From Mermis nigrescens (lineage: Eukaryota > Nematoda > Enoplea > Mermithida > Mermithidae): 64,000 nucleotides of DNA. The notes below the pieces were generated by a model that was given only the letters and a program-made list of their open reading frames with translations, was not told the DNA's origin and searched no databases. This document shows positions 1 through 9,940 of the stretch, piece after piece. Where the stretch lies: contig JAVLUZ010000154.1 in assembly GCA_036768485.1 (NCBI GenBank), forward strand, positions 47,911,786-47,975,785, given 5' to 3'. The stretch's first letter is position 1, and every line of letters starts with the position of its first letter. Both the position numbers and the translations under genes were made by a program.

Positions 1-1452
1 ACATCTGCCCTGCTTAACTTGTCCACAGCAATATGCCAAGGATTCAACTGCCCTAAACCAGCTAAGAGAACTATTGCTATAGCCCTAGACCTCAGTAAAG
101 CATTTGACTCAGTTGACCACACGACGTTAATCAAGATCTTGGCGGACTCCACGATGCCTGGTTGGACTTGTCGCTGGCTGGTGGCATATTTGCGCGGAAG
201 AGAAGCCAAATGTCAGTTTAGAAACTCATCGTCAAGTTATGCCATCACCAGAATGGGTGTGCCTCAAGGTTCAGTGATCTCACCAGCTCTTTTTAATGCT
301 TACATTCGTGAGCTTCCATTGCCACCACCACACATTCATATCGTATCATACGCTGACGACATTACCATCTTCACCAGCGACTCGAATGTGAAAACAATGG
401 AAACAAACATGAACAACTATCTGACAGACATTTCCTCATTTTTTCAGCAGCGCCACCTCACAATCTCGACGGAAAAATCTACTTGTACGTTGTTTACTCC
501 CGAGACACGCCAACACTCGCTGGAACTAAACATTTTTATTAATAATGCTCGACTTCAAACCGTTAAGAACCCTAAAATTCTTGGGGTTCTCTTCGACCCA
601 AGTCTTTGTTTCAAACAACATGTTGAAGCTCTGAAATCTCGTATTCAGAAACGAAACAACATCATCAAAGCTTTAGCTGGCCGATCATGGGGCTCTAACA
701 AAGAAACATTGCTCCTCACTTATAAGGCGATCTGTAGATCGGTTCTTAATTATGCGGCACCAGTTTGGACTCCAACACTAACATCCTCAAATCTTGCCAA
801 ACTCCAAATCTGCCAGAACACCGCACTTAGAACTATTACTGGCTGCCTTCAAATGTCGCCAATTGACCATCTACACAGCGAAACACGTATGCTGACGGTC
901 CAAGTCCACAATCGACTTTTGACAGACCAATTTTATGCATCTTGCCTCCACGACCAACATCCGTGCAGGCAACTTTTTGGTTGTCCTGGACCACCTACAC
1001 GGCGGCAACGGAACTTTCGGCTGAAAAACACTCTTAAAATGTATTCGAACGACAGAGTCAAACGGCACCTCACAACTTTACCCTCAACAGCTTCACTGCA
1101 ACAACAACTGCAAAAGCTCCATCAGAATGCTATCCAGGCCTGTCGCCTTCGTTTCATTCAACGCAACCCACTAATAAACCGACGTCCTCCCAATATATCC
1201 CCACAAGAGAAATTGCTACCTCGCCAAACAAGATCCACCTTAGCCCAACTTAGATGTGGCTACAGTTACATGCTGGCGTCCACGCGCAGCAAACTCGACT
1301 CCAGCGGCCTCACACCTGACACCTGCCCACGTTGTTTGGCGGCAACAGAAGATACACGACACCTCTTCAACTGTCCATCCCGACCAACACAAGCTCGTGT
1401 CAGTGACTTATGGAAAGGGCCACAATTAGTAGTGGCCTCTCTAGACCTTTGA
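1..1452 (+). CDS. LINE reverse transcriptase, C-terminal part (5' partial)
   Basis: The frame is open from base 1 to a TGA at 1450-1452 (about 483 codons), with no frameshift. It carries the palm motifs of a LINE reverse transcriptase: LDLSKAFDSVDH (motif A) near residue 29, GVPQGSVISPALFN (motif B) near residue 86 and YADDITIF (catalytic YADD, motif C) near residue 116. The C-terminus has a zinc-knuckle-like CPRC...H...C cluster near residue 448 followed by an LWKGP tail, an arrangement typical of Jockey-clade ORF2. The endonuclease domain would lie upstream, off the window. The intact frame and intact catalytic box suggest a fairly recent insertion. Clade assignment is from motif style only. 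Confidence 0.85.
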   Translation, partial: TSALLNLSTAICQGFNCPKPAKRTIAIALDLSKAFDSVDHTTLIKILADSTMPGWTCRWLVAYLRGREAKCQFRNSSSSYAITRMGVPQGSVISPALFNAYIRELPLPPPHIHIVSYADDITIFTSDSNVKTMETNMNNYLTDISSFFQQRHLTISTEKSTCTLFTPETRQHSLELNIFINNARLQTVKNPKILGVLFDPSLCFKQHVEALKSRIQKRNNIIKALAGRSWGSNKETLLLTYKAICRSVLNYAAPVWTPTLTSSNLAKLQICQNTALRTITGCLQMSPIDHLHSETRMLTVQVHNRLLTDQFYASCLHDQHPCRQLFGCPGPPTRRQRNFRLKNTLKMYSNDRVKRHLTTLPSTASLQQQLQKLHQNAIQACRLRFIQRNPLINRRPPNISPQEKLLPRQTRSTLAQLRCGYSYMLASTRSKLDSSGLTPDTCPRCLAATEDTRHLFNCPSRPTQARVSDLWKGPQLVVASLDL

Positions 1453-1500
1453 TCGATCGATGGATGACAACATGTGACGGCAATTACAACAACAACAACA
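1..1500 (+). mobile_element. 3' part of a Jockey-like non-LTR retrotransposon (LINE)
   Basis: The window opens inside a LINE. Its reverse transcriptase frame runs off the left edge and ends at 1452; a short 3' UTR follows and closes with a CAA repeat tail at about 1487-1500. Simple-repeat tails of this sort are usual for Jockey and I-type LINEs. The insertion lies in sense orientation on the plus strand, so it is antisense to the ATP synthase delta gene, in what appears to be that gene's third intron. The 5' end and 5' target duplication are outside the window, so the insertion size is unknown. Confidence 0.85.
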
Positions 1501-1573
1501 TCGAAAAAAGCGATTTCCTAAAAATTAAGGTAAATAAAAAATCTCAGCTTACAGGCATCTGTACAGCACACAC

Positions 1574-1595
1574 ATCTAAATCGGTAAGTTCACAA
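1574..1595 (+). repeat. 22-bp duplicate of part of ATP synthase delta exon 3
   Basis: These 22 bases are identical to 1820-1841 inside exon 3 and in the same orientation, 246 bp apart, within the downstream intron between exon 3 and the LINE tail. The match stops abruptly on both sides. It is not flush with the LINE end, so it is not its target duplication. It looks like filler DNA from a repair event. Confidence 0.6.
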
Positions 1596-1813
1596 AGCCG
1601 ACTATAGCGTGGTGAGGGGTGCGTTTAAACGTTTCCCAATCCTATATACATTTGCATACAGTAACACACACGAATTGAGATTTTTAAACGCTTTTGACTT
1701 AGTTACTTTGTTTTCTTTCAGGACAAGTAAAAAAGCTTGCCAAATACAAGTCAAAAGTTGAATAATACATTAGATAGTTGATTAAATAATCAATAGAAAC
1801 GAGTTATATTTAC

Positions 1814-1898
1814 CGCCAGATCTAAATCGGTAAGTTCACAAGCTTCCTGCGCCAAAATTTGCACAGAAGAATCTATATTGACACTGATTGATCCGCTG
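1814..1898 (-). CDS. ATP5F1D: ATP synthase delta, exon 3
   Basis: 85 nt with acceptor TTTCGTTAG and donor GTAAAT. Translation after the shared codon is SGSISVNIDSSVQILAQEAC then ELTDLDLA, matching the strand and linker that precede the C-terminal helices. It ends in phase 0. It is separated from exon 2 by 1.67 kb of intron that contains two family A miniature elements. Confidence 0.9.
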
Positions 1899-3904
1899 CT
1901 AACGAAAATTAAGCACGAATTTAGTTTATTACTCCGCTTCTAAAATCGGCCATAACCTGACGAATAACAAATCAAAAACTGATAAAATTTTGAAAGCAGA
2001 CTGAAGACGGATACACACATAGGTGGGCAGCACCGAAATTCTGGGGGGTGAAGAAATTTTCAAAGGTCGAAAAATGGTCTTAAAAGTGGTCGTATGGCGA
2101 AAAAACACCATTTTTCGACGTTTCTCATTGAGCACTATCCAATGGCAACAAAAAATCACTAAAAAAAGCAAAAAAAATTCAAAATTTGAATTCTGGGGGT
2201 GTTTTGATTTCTGAAGGGTAGGGTATTTTCAACTTCGGGGGGTGCATACCCCTCCCCCAAACCCCCCCCCCCCACGCCCACATGTGGATACACACTGTAA
2301 GCACTTAATAAAAGAATTATACCAAGACTCGCTTTGGAATTTCTTATGGTAAAGGAGAGTAATACGCAAACACCTTCTTACTTCTTACGCGCTTAAATGA
2401 ACAGAATAATTTGGACATTTTAAAACCATTATCGACAATCATGTCGTTTTGGAGAAACTTAGCGATTTGATGATAAATATTATCAAAAGAACCGTTCTAA
2501 TATCAAGCCAACAATGCTGATAGCTGCTGTCAAATAAATAAGCGCTTTTAGGAGGAAACGGCTGTACAAAAGCAAACACTTAATAATCAGGGGCGGGATT
2601 GGCTAAAAATATTTGGCGAGATAAAGAATGGATATGCAATTTGCAACGATTTTTGGCCGTCAGTGACCATAATTTCCTGAAATTTTTCCGGGCGCTTCCG
2701 CCGGACGATACCTATTATTGACAATTATTTACTTTCTTTTTCAATTATAAATTCTGATATTGCGCATCAAATGATATAAATACAGAAAATCAAGCAGTAA
2801 ATCAAGTGCTTCTAGACGTCTATACCACACGTGGGCAGCAAGAAAATTCTGGGTGGGGTGCAAGATTTTTTTGAAGGTCGAAAAAATGGCCTTTAAAAAT
2901 GGTGGTATGGCGATAAAAACAACCATTTTTCGACGTTTCTCGTGAAGCACTATCCATTGGCATCAAAAAATTGCGAAAAAAAACGAAAAAATTTTCAAAA
3001 CTTGAATTCTGGGGGGGGGTATTTTGACGGGGGGGGGGGGAACGGTTTGCTTCTGGGGGGTGCATACCCCCCAAACCCCTTCACGCCCAGGTGTGGTCTA
3101 TACGCCTTACTTTCACAGATTTTCCGGTGCTTCGCGCCAGATTTGTGTTAAAGTCAAAGAAATTTAATGATTTTTTCGCACAAAATTGTCAAAAATTTTA
3201 AAAATTTTAAGGAAAACTATTGCGTCAAAAGTGATTTTATGTAAAAGTATGGCAACGCAAAACAATCGAAAAATGCTATTTTTCGCCCGTTAAGGGCAAA
3301 ATTTTTGGATCCAGCTTTGACTTGCTTTTTGGCAAAGCTGGGATACCGCCCCCTAGGGAAATCCTAGATCCGCCACTGCTTGAAATCAAACTAAAATTGT
3401 CCAGCTACTATAAAAGCTAGCAAGAATGTGCGCTGTTTCAATTAATATAAAAATTTCATCTCTTACGCGGCATGCTACACAACCGCCAGAAAAAGCAAAA
3501 ACGACATTCGTTAGTACGTTTATAGAAAAAATAACGCTTGAGTATAGCATAGCGCACATGCCACACCTAACGAAAAATTTTTTAACGGCCCCATCATGTT
3601 CAATAACCGATACGACTCCCGGTTTGATTACGGCCAATGTTGGCACGTGTTGAGGTAAAATACCAAAGCTGCCACTGAATGACGGCACATCGATTTGTTT
3701 AACATCTGCTGCGTTATAAAATGTCTGAATAAAATAAACGAAAACGTTAGGATATATCAGGCAAGATAATCAAATTATATATAGTACTTTATAGGGACTG
3801 CCGAATGTAAATGGCATTTTAGCGGCAGCAGCTTCCGCGTAAGTCCTGGCAGAAAGTATAAGGCGCGCCTGACGGCAAGCAGTATTTAGCAATCGGAGCT
3901 TCAT
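1814..3904 (-). CDS. ATP5F1D: ATP synthase F1 delta subunit, mitochondrial (3 of about 4 exons; 3' partial)
   Basis: Spliced coding sequence is 3904-3788, 3724-3567 and 1898-1814, with GT-AG junctions and matching phases (0, 2). The 120 visible residues begin with a basic presequence (MKLRLLNTACRQARL) and continue AKMPFTFGSPYK / TFYNAADVKQIDVPSFSGSF, HVPTL, FFVSSGSISVN and LDLA. This follows the metazoan delta subunit (the bacterial epsilon homologue): a beta-sandwich that sits with gamma in the F1 central stalk in the mitochondrial matrix. The family is about 160-170 residues, so the C-terminal helical pair of about 45 residues is missing. No matching exon was found between 1500 and 1814; it probably lies left of the window, beyond the LINE. 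The start at 3904 was chosen because it gives a typical targeting peptide. Confidence 0.93.
2017..2287 (+). mobile_element. Family A miniature element, copy A1
   Basis: Termini ACATAGGTGGGC and (reverse complement) CCACATGTGGGC are flanked by the exact 6-bp duplication ATACAC (2011-2016 and 2288-2293). The body follows the family order: GGTGGGCAGCACC, AATTCTGGGG, AAATGG, AACACCATTTTT, ATCCAWTGGCA, then G-tracts and CCCACGCCCA. It lies in intron 2 of the ATP synthase delta gene. Confidence 0.9.
2825..3096 (+). mobile_element. Family A miniature element, copy A2
   Basis: Termini CCACACGTGGGC and CCACACCTGGGC with exact 6-bp duplication TCTATA (2819-2824 and 3097-3102). Same intron and same orientation as A1. 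Long G-runs (9 to 10 G) sit near its right end. Confidence 0.92.
3103..3378 (-). mobile_element. Family F (hAT-like) element fragment ending in GATCCGCCACTG
   Basis: The right end reads CCTAGATCCGCCACTG, the complement of the CAGTGGCGGATCTAGG terminus seen at 40015 and 45500. The body has the same TTTTCGCCCGTTAAGGGC, TTTTACATAAAATCAC-like and CGCTTCGCGCC blocks as 45500-45740 and 62694-62950, in reverse. The left terminus is not clear because it abuts A2. Confidence 0.6.
3567..3724 (-). CDS. ATP5F1D: ATP synthase delta, exon 2
   Basis: 158 nt between an ATTCAG acceptor (ending at 3725) and a GTGTGG donor (starting at 3566). It encodes TFYNAADVKQIDVPSFSGSF followed by GILPQHVPTL and an IKPGVVSV strand, the most conserved stretch of the family. 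It ends in phase 2 with AG, completed by C from exon 3 to give serine in the FFVSSG motif. Confidence 0.92.
3788..3904 (-). CDS. ATP5F1D: ATP synthase delta, exon 1 (presequence and first strand)
   Basis: 39 codons from ATG at 3904 to a GTACTA donor starting at 3787 (phase 0). It holds the arginine-rich mitochondrial targeting peptide and the SARTYAEAAAAK cleavage-region sequence, then MPFTFGSPYK, the first residues of the mature beta-sandwich. The reading frame extends upstream to another ATG, but that would put a hydrophobic stretch ahead of the presequence, so the shorter start is preferred. Confidence 0.9.
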
Positions 3905-4487
3905 GTCGACGGCTATATGTACGATTGAAATAGAAAATTGCGACTGGAAATACAATTATGCCTTTGATGAGTAATGCGTTAATAGTCGATTGTGCATTAA
4001 CTTTTATACAGATACAATCATCCAACTATAGTCTGCCCCATTCCAAACGGCCTATTTTCGCTAAACTCTTATTACTGTATTAATTTTTAATTACATAAAA
4101 GGATTATTCAGTTATGCTCTCAAAGCGGCTGGTTGCTTTAATCTATTTTTATTTATATTTAATGTCCTTTGGTTAACATGTGGCGCATCTATTAACAAAG
4201 TAAGTCGTAAAATATTCCGCTACAGTAATGAGCCGTGAAGCTGAAATGGGCCATCCTTATGAATGTGAAACCGATTGCTTTAACGTTTGGGCAAGACAAG
4301 ACAGACGGGAGCATCATACATGCACATAGCGAGGGTGAAATAAAGTATTACCCCCGCCCACTGAAGGCTCCGAAAGTTAGGAACTGTCGGGTGAACTGGA
4401 CCCGAAATAGTATATTTTCAAGTGAATTCAACCTGGTTTACCTCATAAATACGATTACTGTCATATAAATCTCGGATTTCACCCTCC
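3905..4487. other. Intergenic stretch upstream of ATP synthase delta
   Basis: This should hold the 5' UTR and promoter of the ATP synthase gene, which reads leftward from 3904. No TATA box or initiator could be fixed with confidence. A 77-codon plus-strand frame at 4235-4468 has no recognisable features and is probably chance. Confidence 0.4.
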
Positions 4488-4900
4488 CTGACATACATGA
4501 TCTAGGAGGGGGATTCCATCCCCAGAAAAAATTTTTGCCCCCGCAAAATTTTTTTAAACCCCAGAATTGGTGAATTTTCGAAAGATCGCGTAAATTTTAT
4601 AAAAATTTGTAGAAAAGCTGCTTTTTTTGAACGTTTTTAGCTTATTTGCTCAAAAGTGCTAAATCTTCGGCGCTTCGCGCCATATTATACTCATATGTTG
4701 ACTACGTTTTGTTCAATTTTTTCGACTTTTTTTAATTTTTTTCGAAATTTTTTCTACGTTTTTATGCTATAGAAAGATAGATCATCGTCAGAAACGTTAA
4801 AAAACGATGTTTTTGGCGCGCACCTACCATTTCGGGCCTAAAAAAGGAACTTGATAATCCCCCCCAGAATTCCCTTGCTGTGCTAAATGCACATAATAGG
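4488..4900 (-). mobile_element. Family J miniature element (degenerate)
   Basis: It opens ACATACATGATCTAGGAGGG and contains the family J blocks CCCCAGAAAAAATTTTTGCC, GGCGCTTCGCGCC and TTTTTGGCGCGCACCTACCA, in reverse order compared with 37584-37976. The far end (GCTGTGCTAAATGCACAT) is diverged and no clean target duplication was found. Confidence 0.55.
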
Positions 4901-4934
4901 AGTGAGAGGGTATTAATACCCTCAAGGGTCAGAA

Positions 4935-5159
4935 CCATAGGTGGGTGGCACCAAAATTCTTGGGGGTGCAAAATTTTTTAGATGTCAAAATGGCCCTAAA
5001 AATGGTGATATGACGAAAACACCATTTTTCAACATTTCTTATCGAGCGCTATCCATTGGCATCAAAACATTGAGAAAGAAAACAAAAAAATTTCAAAAGT
5101 TGAATTCTGGGGAGGTATTTTGGTTTTTGGGGGGTGCATACCCCCACGCCCAGGTGTGA
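4935..5159 (+). mobile_element. Family A miniature element, copy A3
   Basis: Termini CCATAGGTGGGT and TCACACCTGGGC with exact 6-bp duplication TCAGAA (4929-4934 and 5160-5165). Body as in the other family A copies. Confidence 0.9.
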
Positions 5160-5165
5160 TCAGAA

Positions 5166-7009
5166 CACTGTCCCGCGATTTTGAGCTGACAGAGCAGTTT
5201 CTGCTTCATTTTTGGACAAAATCAGCAATGTCAACAATTTCCCGGATTCATAATTTTATGCAGTATTTACTCAAAAAACGACAAAAAGTGTGTCAAAGCA
5301 GTCTAAAAAATTAATTTTCTCGCCAAATTGATCAATTCCTAAATATTTTTAGCATTAAATAAGATACAATGCAACCAAATTTGACTAAAAAAGGCCCAAA
5401 ACTGAGGTGTCACTATGCAAAAGCCTTTTAAACAGGCTATTTTGCCCATTTTCGTCATTTGAATAGCAAAAAAGACGTGAACACTAAGTTTACTGGCTTG
5501 GATTTTTAGGATTTTACCCCTCCTCCCACTCACCCGCCGAACTTGACCATGTTCATCTATGGACAGAAGCAATGGAAGGCACTACCCGCGTACTAAAATT
5601 TCGAGAAATCAGACATATCGGGCTTTTGGCAAAGAGCGATAAATTGCAACTTGCAAGATCTTAGAGCCCAAGGCGGAGCAAAGGACAGATTTGTCATCTA
5701 ACACTTTTCACAGACATATTATAAATATGTTTAGTTATAAAAACGGTTTTACAAACACCTCTGTATCAAAATATGTACACGACTATCTAGTCCGTAAAAT
5801 GCATTAAGAATTTTTCTTAACCTTCTCGCATTAAATGTATTAATTCAAGATTTGAAAGAGAAATCGTAATAGTATTTTAAATGAAAGCAAAGCACGCTGT
5901 AGATATATACCTGCCACCATTTGTTATACAGCCGTTATTTCATCTCCGTCTTGTCATTCCAATTTTGAAAGCAGAAATTCGAGGGGTCCCCCTGACCGAC
6001 TCCGAAGTTCAACAAAAATCGAATATAAGCCAAAAGAACACCCTTTTCCGATGTTTCTTCCAAAGCTCTATTAGCATCGAAAAATTTTTCAAAATAAGAG
6101 GGCTGACAAGATTAAGGGATTTGATTCAAAGTCCCAATGTCCATTGATACGAACAATATCAACCCGAATGGAACCGTAAATTTAGATTTTAAGAGATCTG
6201 CTAGCATGCATGACAGAACTGCAAGTCTTAAAAAACTTAAGAGGTAAAATAATATTCAGTAATCTATGTAGGTACTCTACCCAACCCCAAAGTAAACGAT
6301 AAACCTGAATCGAGATAACACATCAAGTTTTTTTAACATGTGGATTCAAAATCACTAGTCGATTGATTAGTATGGAATAACGCAGGACAAGCAACCCCGT
6401 AAGTAAATTTAAAAAATAAATAACCCCTAAACGCCATGTAATTAGCTAATAAAAAAGAAACCGTTACTGAAAAGAAAGGAGAACCTCATCTCAAACGTTG
6501 AATAAATTGGAATTTAAATTAGCTCATTCAATATCATGTCAAGTAAACCATGTTGTGGAAAGACAGTAGCCGAATCCTAAGAGTCTGGGTGTTGTAAAAC
6601 TGGCAGAAATGAAAAAAACCATGCCGGTTATTCAATTCATTATCTGCATTCGATTTTTTTAGATGAAGAGTTTTGAAGATAAAACCGTCCGAAATTTTTT
6701 TTTCGCAAACCAACTTTTTGAGCCCGGAAAGGCACTTTCGATAAATTCTTTGGTTCCCCCAGAATTCCCATGATGTGCTTGTCTGCTCGTGTCGTATCCT
6801 TCATCGAATATAACAAGATGCGTAAGTTCAAAAAATAGGAGAGAAGTGATAATTATTTATTCTCTAAATACGATACTAACGAGCATAACAATACATATAC
6901 ATAAAATAGCAAAATGACACCGTGAAACCCCATACTCTAAATCCGACTAATAATTCTCGATTCAATATTACTGACTCTGTCGAAGAAACCTTGCACGCCG
7001 TATGTAAGC
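5166..7009. other. Intergenic stretch with no recognised gene
   Basis: Contains scraps resembling family J (6640-6800: CCCCCAGAATTCCCATGATG and GCACTTTCG-type blocks) and otherwise unassigned AT-rich sequence. An 88-codon plus-strand frame at 5881-6147 shows no domain. No RNA gene was seen. Confidence 0.4.
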
Positions 7010-7015
7010 TGGCAA

Positions 7016-7391
7016 CCACTTATGGGCGTGGGGATATATACCCCCGCGGAAGTTGAAAAACCCCCGCAGATTACTGCCGACTATACCTGGGCGTCGGGGA
7101 GAGGTTGAGGGGTATGCAACCCCCAGAATCCAATTTTTGAAATTTTTTTCGCATTTTTTTTGATGCCAATGGATAGTGCTCGATGAGAAACGTTAAAAAA
7201 TGAGTGTTTTTTCGCCCTACCACCATTTTTAAGGCCATTTTTTGACCTTTGAAAAATCTTGCACCCCCCAGAATTTTAGTGCCGCTCACCTATGCTGCCA
7301 ACCCAAAATTCCATTTGTAGTAACATTTTTGGCGATTTTTCGCAGTTTTTTGCGATTCCCCCCAGAATTATCTTGCTGCCCATGTACGCGC
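7016..7391 (-). mobile_element. Family B miniature element interrupted by a family A copy
   Basis: The outer element starts CCACTTATGGGCGTGGGG and ends GCTGCCCATGTACGCGC, flanked by the exact 6-bp duplication TGGCAA (7010-7015 and 7392-7397). Family A copy A4 (7081-7295) is nested in it. The element ends 56 bp beyond the stop codon of the thioesterase gene, so it may fall in that gene's 3' UTR. Confidence 0.8.
7081..7295 (-). mobile_element. Family A miniature element, copy A4 (nested)
   Basis: Minus-oriented family A copy with termini CTATACCTGGGCG and CTCACCTATGC. The flanking hexamers are TGCCGA and TGCCAA (5 of 6 match). It sits inside the family B element at 7016-7391. Confidence 0.85.
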
Positions 7392-7447
7392 TGGCAACTC
7401 CATCAATACGCCGAACGATATCTAGCTATAGAAGAGTACAGATGTTA

Positions 7448-7647
7448 TCAAGGGAAAAGTGCTTTCGTGTGTCGACCAGTGGCGATTAATGACCCGTCAT
7501 CTTTGCGTTTGAAATCGACATTCAAGAACGCCAACGACTTGCCAACTCTCAATACTTGAGCATCTATTAGAATAGTTTGACCCACGAATGCTGGCCTTAG
7601 GTAGGACACGTTAAGGTCTACGCTAGCTCCAGCCTGCTGTCGACGAC
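7448..7647 (-). CDS. ACOT13: ACOT13 exon 2
   Basis: 200 nt from the acceptor TTTCTAG to TGA at 7450-7448. Encodes RRQQAGASVDLNVSYLRPAF then VGQTILIDAQVLRVGKSLAF, the outer strands of the hotdog sheet, ending GRHTKALFP. A weaker acceptor 20 nt further in (CTGGAG) would also keep the phase and would delete the RRQQAG loop. Confidence 0.9.
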
Positions 7648-8494
7648 CTAGAAATACGGAATGCTTCATACTTTTGCAAACAGCATTTTTCGACGTTTTT
7701 TTTTGACATGCTCTATCTATCAGAATTATAAAATTTAAGCTTTTAGAAAAAATCCTTTTCTCGCTTAGAAGGATTCAAAAAGTGTGGGTTTTTAGACATT
7801 AAATTTTAAAAAAAACTTGAAAAAATCGAGTGAATTGAATAGTCAAAGGATAGGTAAGTATATCCGAAAATTTAGCCAAAAGATTGCCAAAAAATTCTTT
7901 AAACATCAACTGTTCTACGATTTTTTTTGTAAAATCAAAATTTTCTGAGGTAAAAACCTTCTTGGGGATAGAGAACACCCAACCTCCTCCAAAAATCTTG
8001 CATGGTTCAGGTCTGTCTACAAAAAACATGCGATCCTTTACAGGGGCACTAGTTCAATACGCCCCAAACATTCAATCAAAATATAAGATTTCTATTTTAG
8101 TTTATGGATGCGCCGTTTGCGATATTGCAGTAAAGGCCGCGAAACTCTGCTAAAAAAGTCGTTGAAAAAATTAAATAAGCAGCGAAAGAAAATTGGACAA
8201 TCAAGATGAAGAAATAGTGTGGTTCTCCCTACTTTTTGTACCATCTGATTCCGAATTAATGGTTAAAAGAGCAGCTGTCGAGACTATATCTACTAAAGCG
8301 GCTGTGACTCCACCATGTAACGTCCCAGCACCATTATCATATTCAGCCGCATCTACCTTCAGTTCGCAAACGCAGCGGCCGGACGAAGCGTCGATAACAC
8401 TACAATGACTGAGAACGGTGCGATAAAAAGCTGACGTTGAATGAAAACGATCAAAAACTATTTGCATTAAGGCAAGCGTTTTTGAGCTGGCCAT
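7448..8494 (-). CDS. ACOT13: Acyl-CoA thioesterase 13 (hotdog-fold thioesterase), complete
   Basis: Two exons, 8494-8242 and 7647-7448, joined through a GTACAA donor and a TTTCTAG acceptor in phase 1, give 150 residues; human ACOT13 has 140. The protein hydrolyses acyl-CoA thioesters and in its family acts as a homotetramer at mitochondria and in the cytosol. The active-site segment reads DNGAGTLHGGVTAALVD, giving Asn54, His60-Gly61-Gly62 and Asp69, with Ser93 in the SVDLNVSY motif, the set of catalytic positions known for this family. The C-terminus ATGRHTKALFP is also typical. The loop at the splice junction is about six residues longer than in human. The intron is 594 bp. A small upstream frame (8504-8614) ends 9 bp before the start codon. 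Confidence 0.94.
8242..8494 (-). CDS. ACOT13: ACOT13 exon 1
   Basis: 253 nt from ATG at 8494 to the donor at 8241 (phase 1). Encodes MASSKTLALMQIVFDRF and continues to the HGG active-site loop and the central hotdog helix (GTLHGGVTAALVDIVSTAAL). Without splicing the frame continues for a short unrelated tail and stops. Confidence 0.92.
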
Positions 8495-8503
8495 TTCGTA
8501 GGG

Positions 8504-8614
8504 TTAATTTATTTGGTTGAAGTGCAATTTAATACCAGAGTCGCTCTGTAATTCAGTTTCAATTCCATCCTTGTCAACTAAAACAGCGCGATCCACCGTC
8601 GCTCTAGCAGTCAT
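8504..8614 (-). CDS. Possible 36-codon upstream ORF of ACOT13
   Basis: An ATG at 8614 opens a 36-codon frame (begins MTARATVDRAVLVDKDG, ends HFNQIN) that stops at 8504, nine bases before the thioesterase ATG and in a different frame. The composition is protein-like. It could be an upstream ORF in the 5' leader, a small protein on the same transcript, or chance. A TATAAATA string lies just before this ATG, which would argue that the transcript starts downstream of it. Confidence 0.3.
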   Translation of the reverse strand: MTARATVDRAVLVDKDGIETELQSDSGIKLHFNQIN

Positions 8615-8629
8615 CTACTATTTATAACA

Positions 8630-9395
8630 ATAATAAAAACGGTAGGACGTAATCGCAAGTGTTAAAGTGGATTCATGTAGGGGTGTAACCAGCTGGATGG
8701 AGGGGGCAAACGGAGTCCACCCCCTTCGAAATGAAAAAGACTTTTATTTCTTAATCGGAATTGAGAAAAAAATTAAGGATTTTCGAAGGCAACTAAAAAG
8801 ACAGCCAACACAAGTTTTCTTTCAGTACATTCAGTCCATTCATCCAGTCCCTTGTCTACCATTTTGTCAAGGTATATTTGCTGTTACACAGTTCATTCCA
8901 TTCCATCACTCTAACTATCATTAATTTTCATGCAAACTTGACAAAAAATATTCATGAAGAAAAATTGGTAGGAACCTAAGGTGAATTTAATGGGAATCAG
9001 AATTTGACATTAAATCACAAAATTGCTCATTTATATACCCCTCCAAGGAAACCCGGTCTACCCCCCCACAGAATTTCTGACCGTGTGTGCATGTATGCTT
9101 TACCTACCTATTCGTCATCAGCAAATCAAAAATAACACAAAAAATGAATTTCTGTCGAAGAAACTTCAGAACCTGCATTTTGTGCACTGGTGCTAAAATC
9201 AAACAGTAATTCTGTAGTAAAATCAGAGACATTTCGATAATAACATTTATTGTCTACGTTTTTTTCAACCAATTTTTGATTGAGCGAAAAAGAATAGCAT
9301 CTGATGCCGGTGGTACTATTTTTAAAAGTATGCATACACTCAATTCACACCAAATCTGATCTGCTAAGACGTTTTAAAAATCTACAGAAATGCCA
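8630..9395. other. Intergenic stretch upstream of ACOT13
   Basis: Sequence 8680-9080 has C-tract and G-tract ends (CCACCCCCTTCG, ACCCCTCCAAGG) like the local miniature elements, but no matched termini were found. A short 69-codon minus-strand frame at 9126-9335 shows no domain. Confidence 0.35.
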
Positions 9396-9401
9396 TTTAG
9401 A

Positions 9402-9940
9402 CCACACCTGGGCGTGGGGGGTTTCGGGGGGTACGCACCTCTCAGAGAAACCAAAATAACCCCTCCTCAGAAATTAAATACCCCCACCCAGAATTCAATT
9501 TTTGAAAATTTTTCCGTTTTTTTCGCAATTTTTGATGCCAATGGATAGTGCTCGATGAGAAACGTCGAAAATGGTGTTTTTCCGCCATACAACCACACAT
9601 GGGCGTGGGGATCTGGGGGGGTCTGGACCCCCCCAGAAACCAAAAGACCCCCCCAGAAATCAAAAAGACCCCCCCAGAAATCAATTTTTGAAAATTTTTT
9701 CGTTTTTTTCGCAATTTTTTGATGCCAATGGATAGTGCTTGATGAGAAACGTCGAAAAATTGTGTTTTTATCACTCGCTATATCACCATATTTAAGGCCA
9801 TTTTTTGACCTTCAAAAATCTTGGACTCCCCAGAATTTTCTTGCTGCCCACGTATGCATACAACCATTTGTAAGGTTATTTTGTTAACTTTGAAAAATCT
9901 TGCACCCCCCCTCCAGAATTCTCTTGCTGCCCACGTCTGG
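9402..9940 (-). mobile_element. Family A miniature element, copy A5 (host of A6)
   Basis: Termini CCACACCTGGGCG and CCCACGTCTGG with exact 6-bp duplication TTTAGA (9396-9401 and 9941-9946). The copy is split by A6 at 9593-9857; joining the two halves at the duplicated ATACAA restores the family body. Confidence 0.9.
9593..9857 (-). mobile_element. Family A miniature element, copy A6 (nested in A5)
   Basis: Termini CCACACATGGGCG and CCCACGTATGC with exact 6-bp duplication ATACAA (9587-9592 and 9858-9863). Its insertion point lies inside A5, so it is the younger of the two. Confidence 0.92.

Noticed and set aside
871..1068. Minus-strand 65-codon frame opposite the LINE reverse transcriptase
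   Set aside because: Shadow of the reverse transcriptase reading frame.
1574..1841. The 22-bp repeat as the LINE target duplication
   Set aside because: It is not adjacent to the LINE tail and one copy is inside exon 3.
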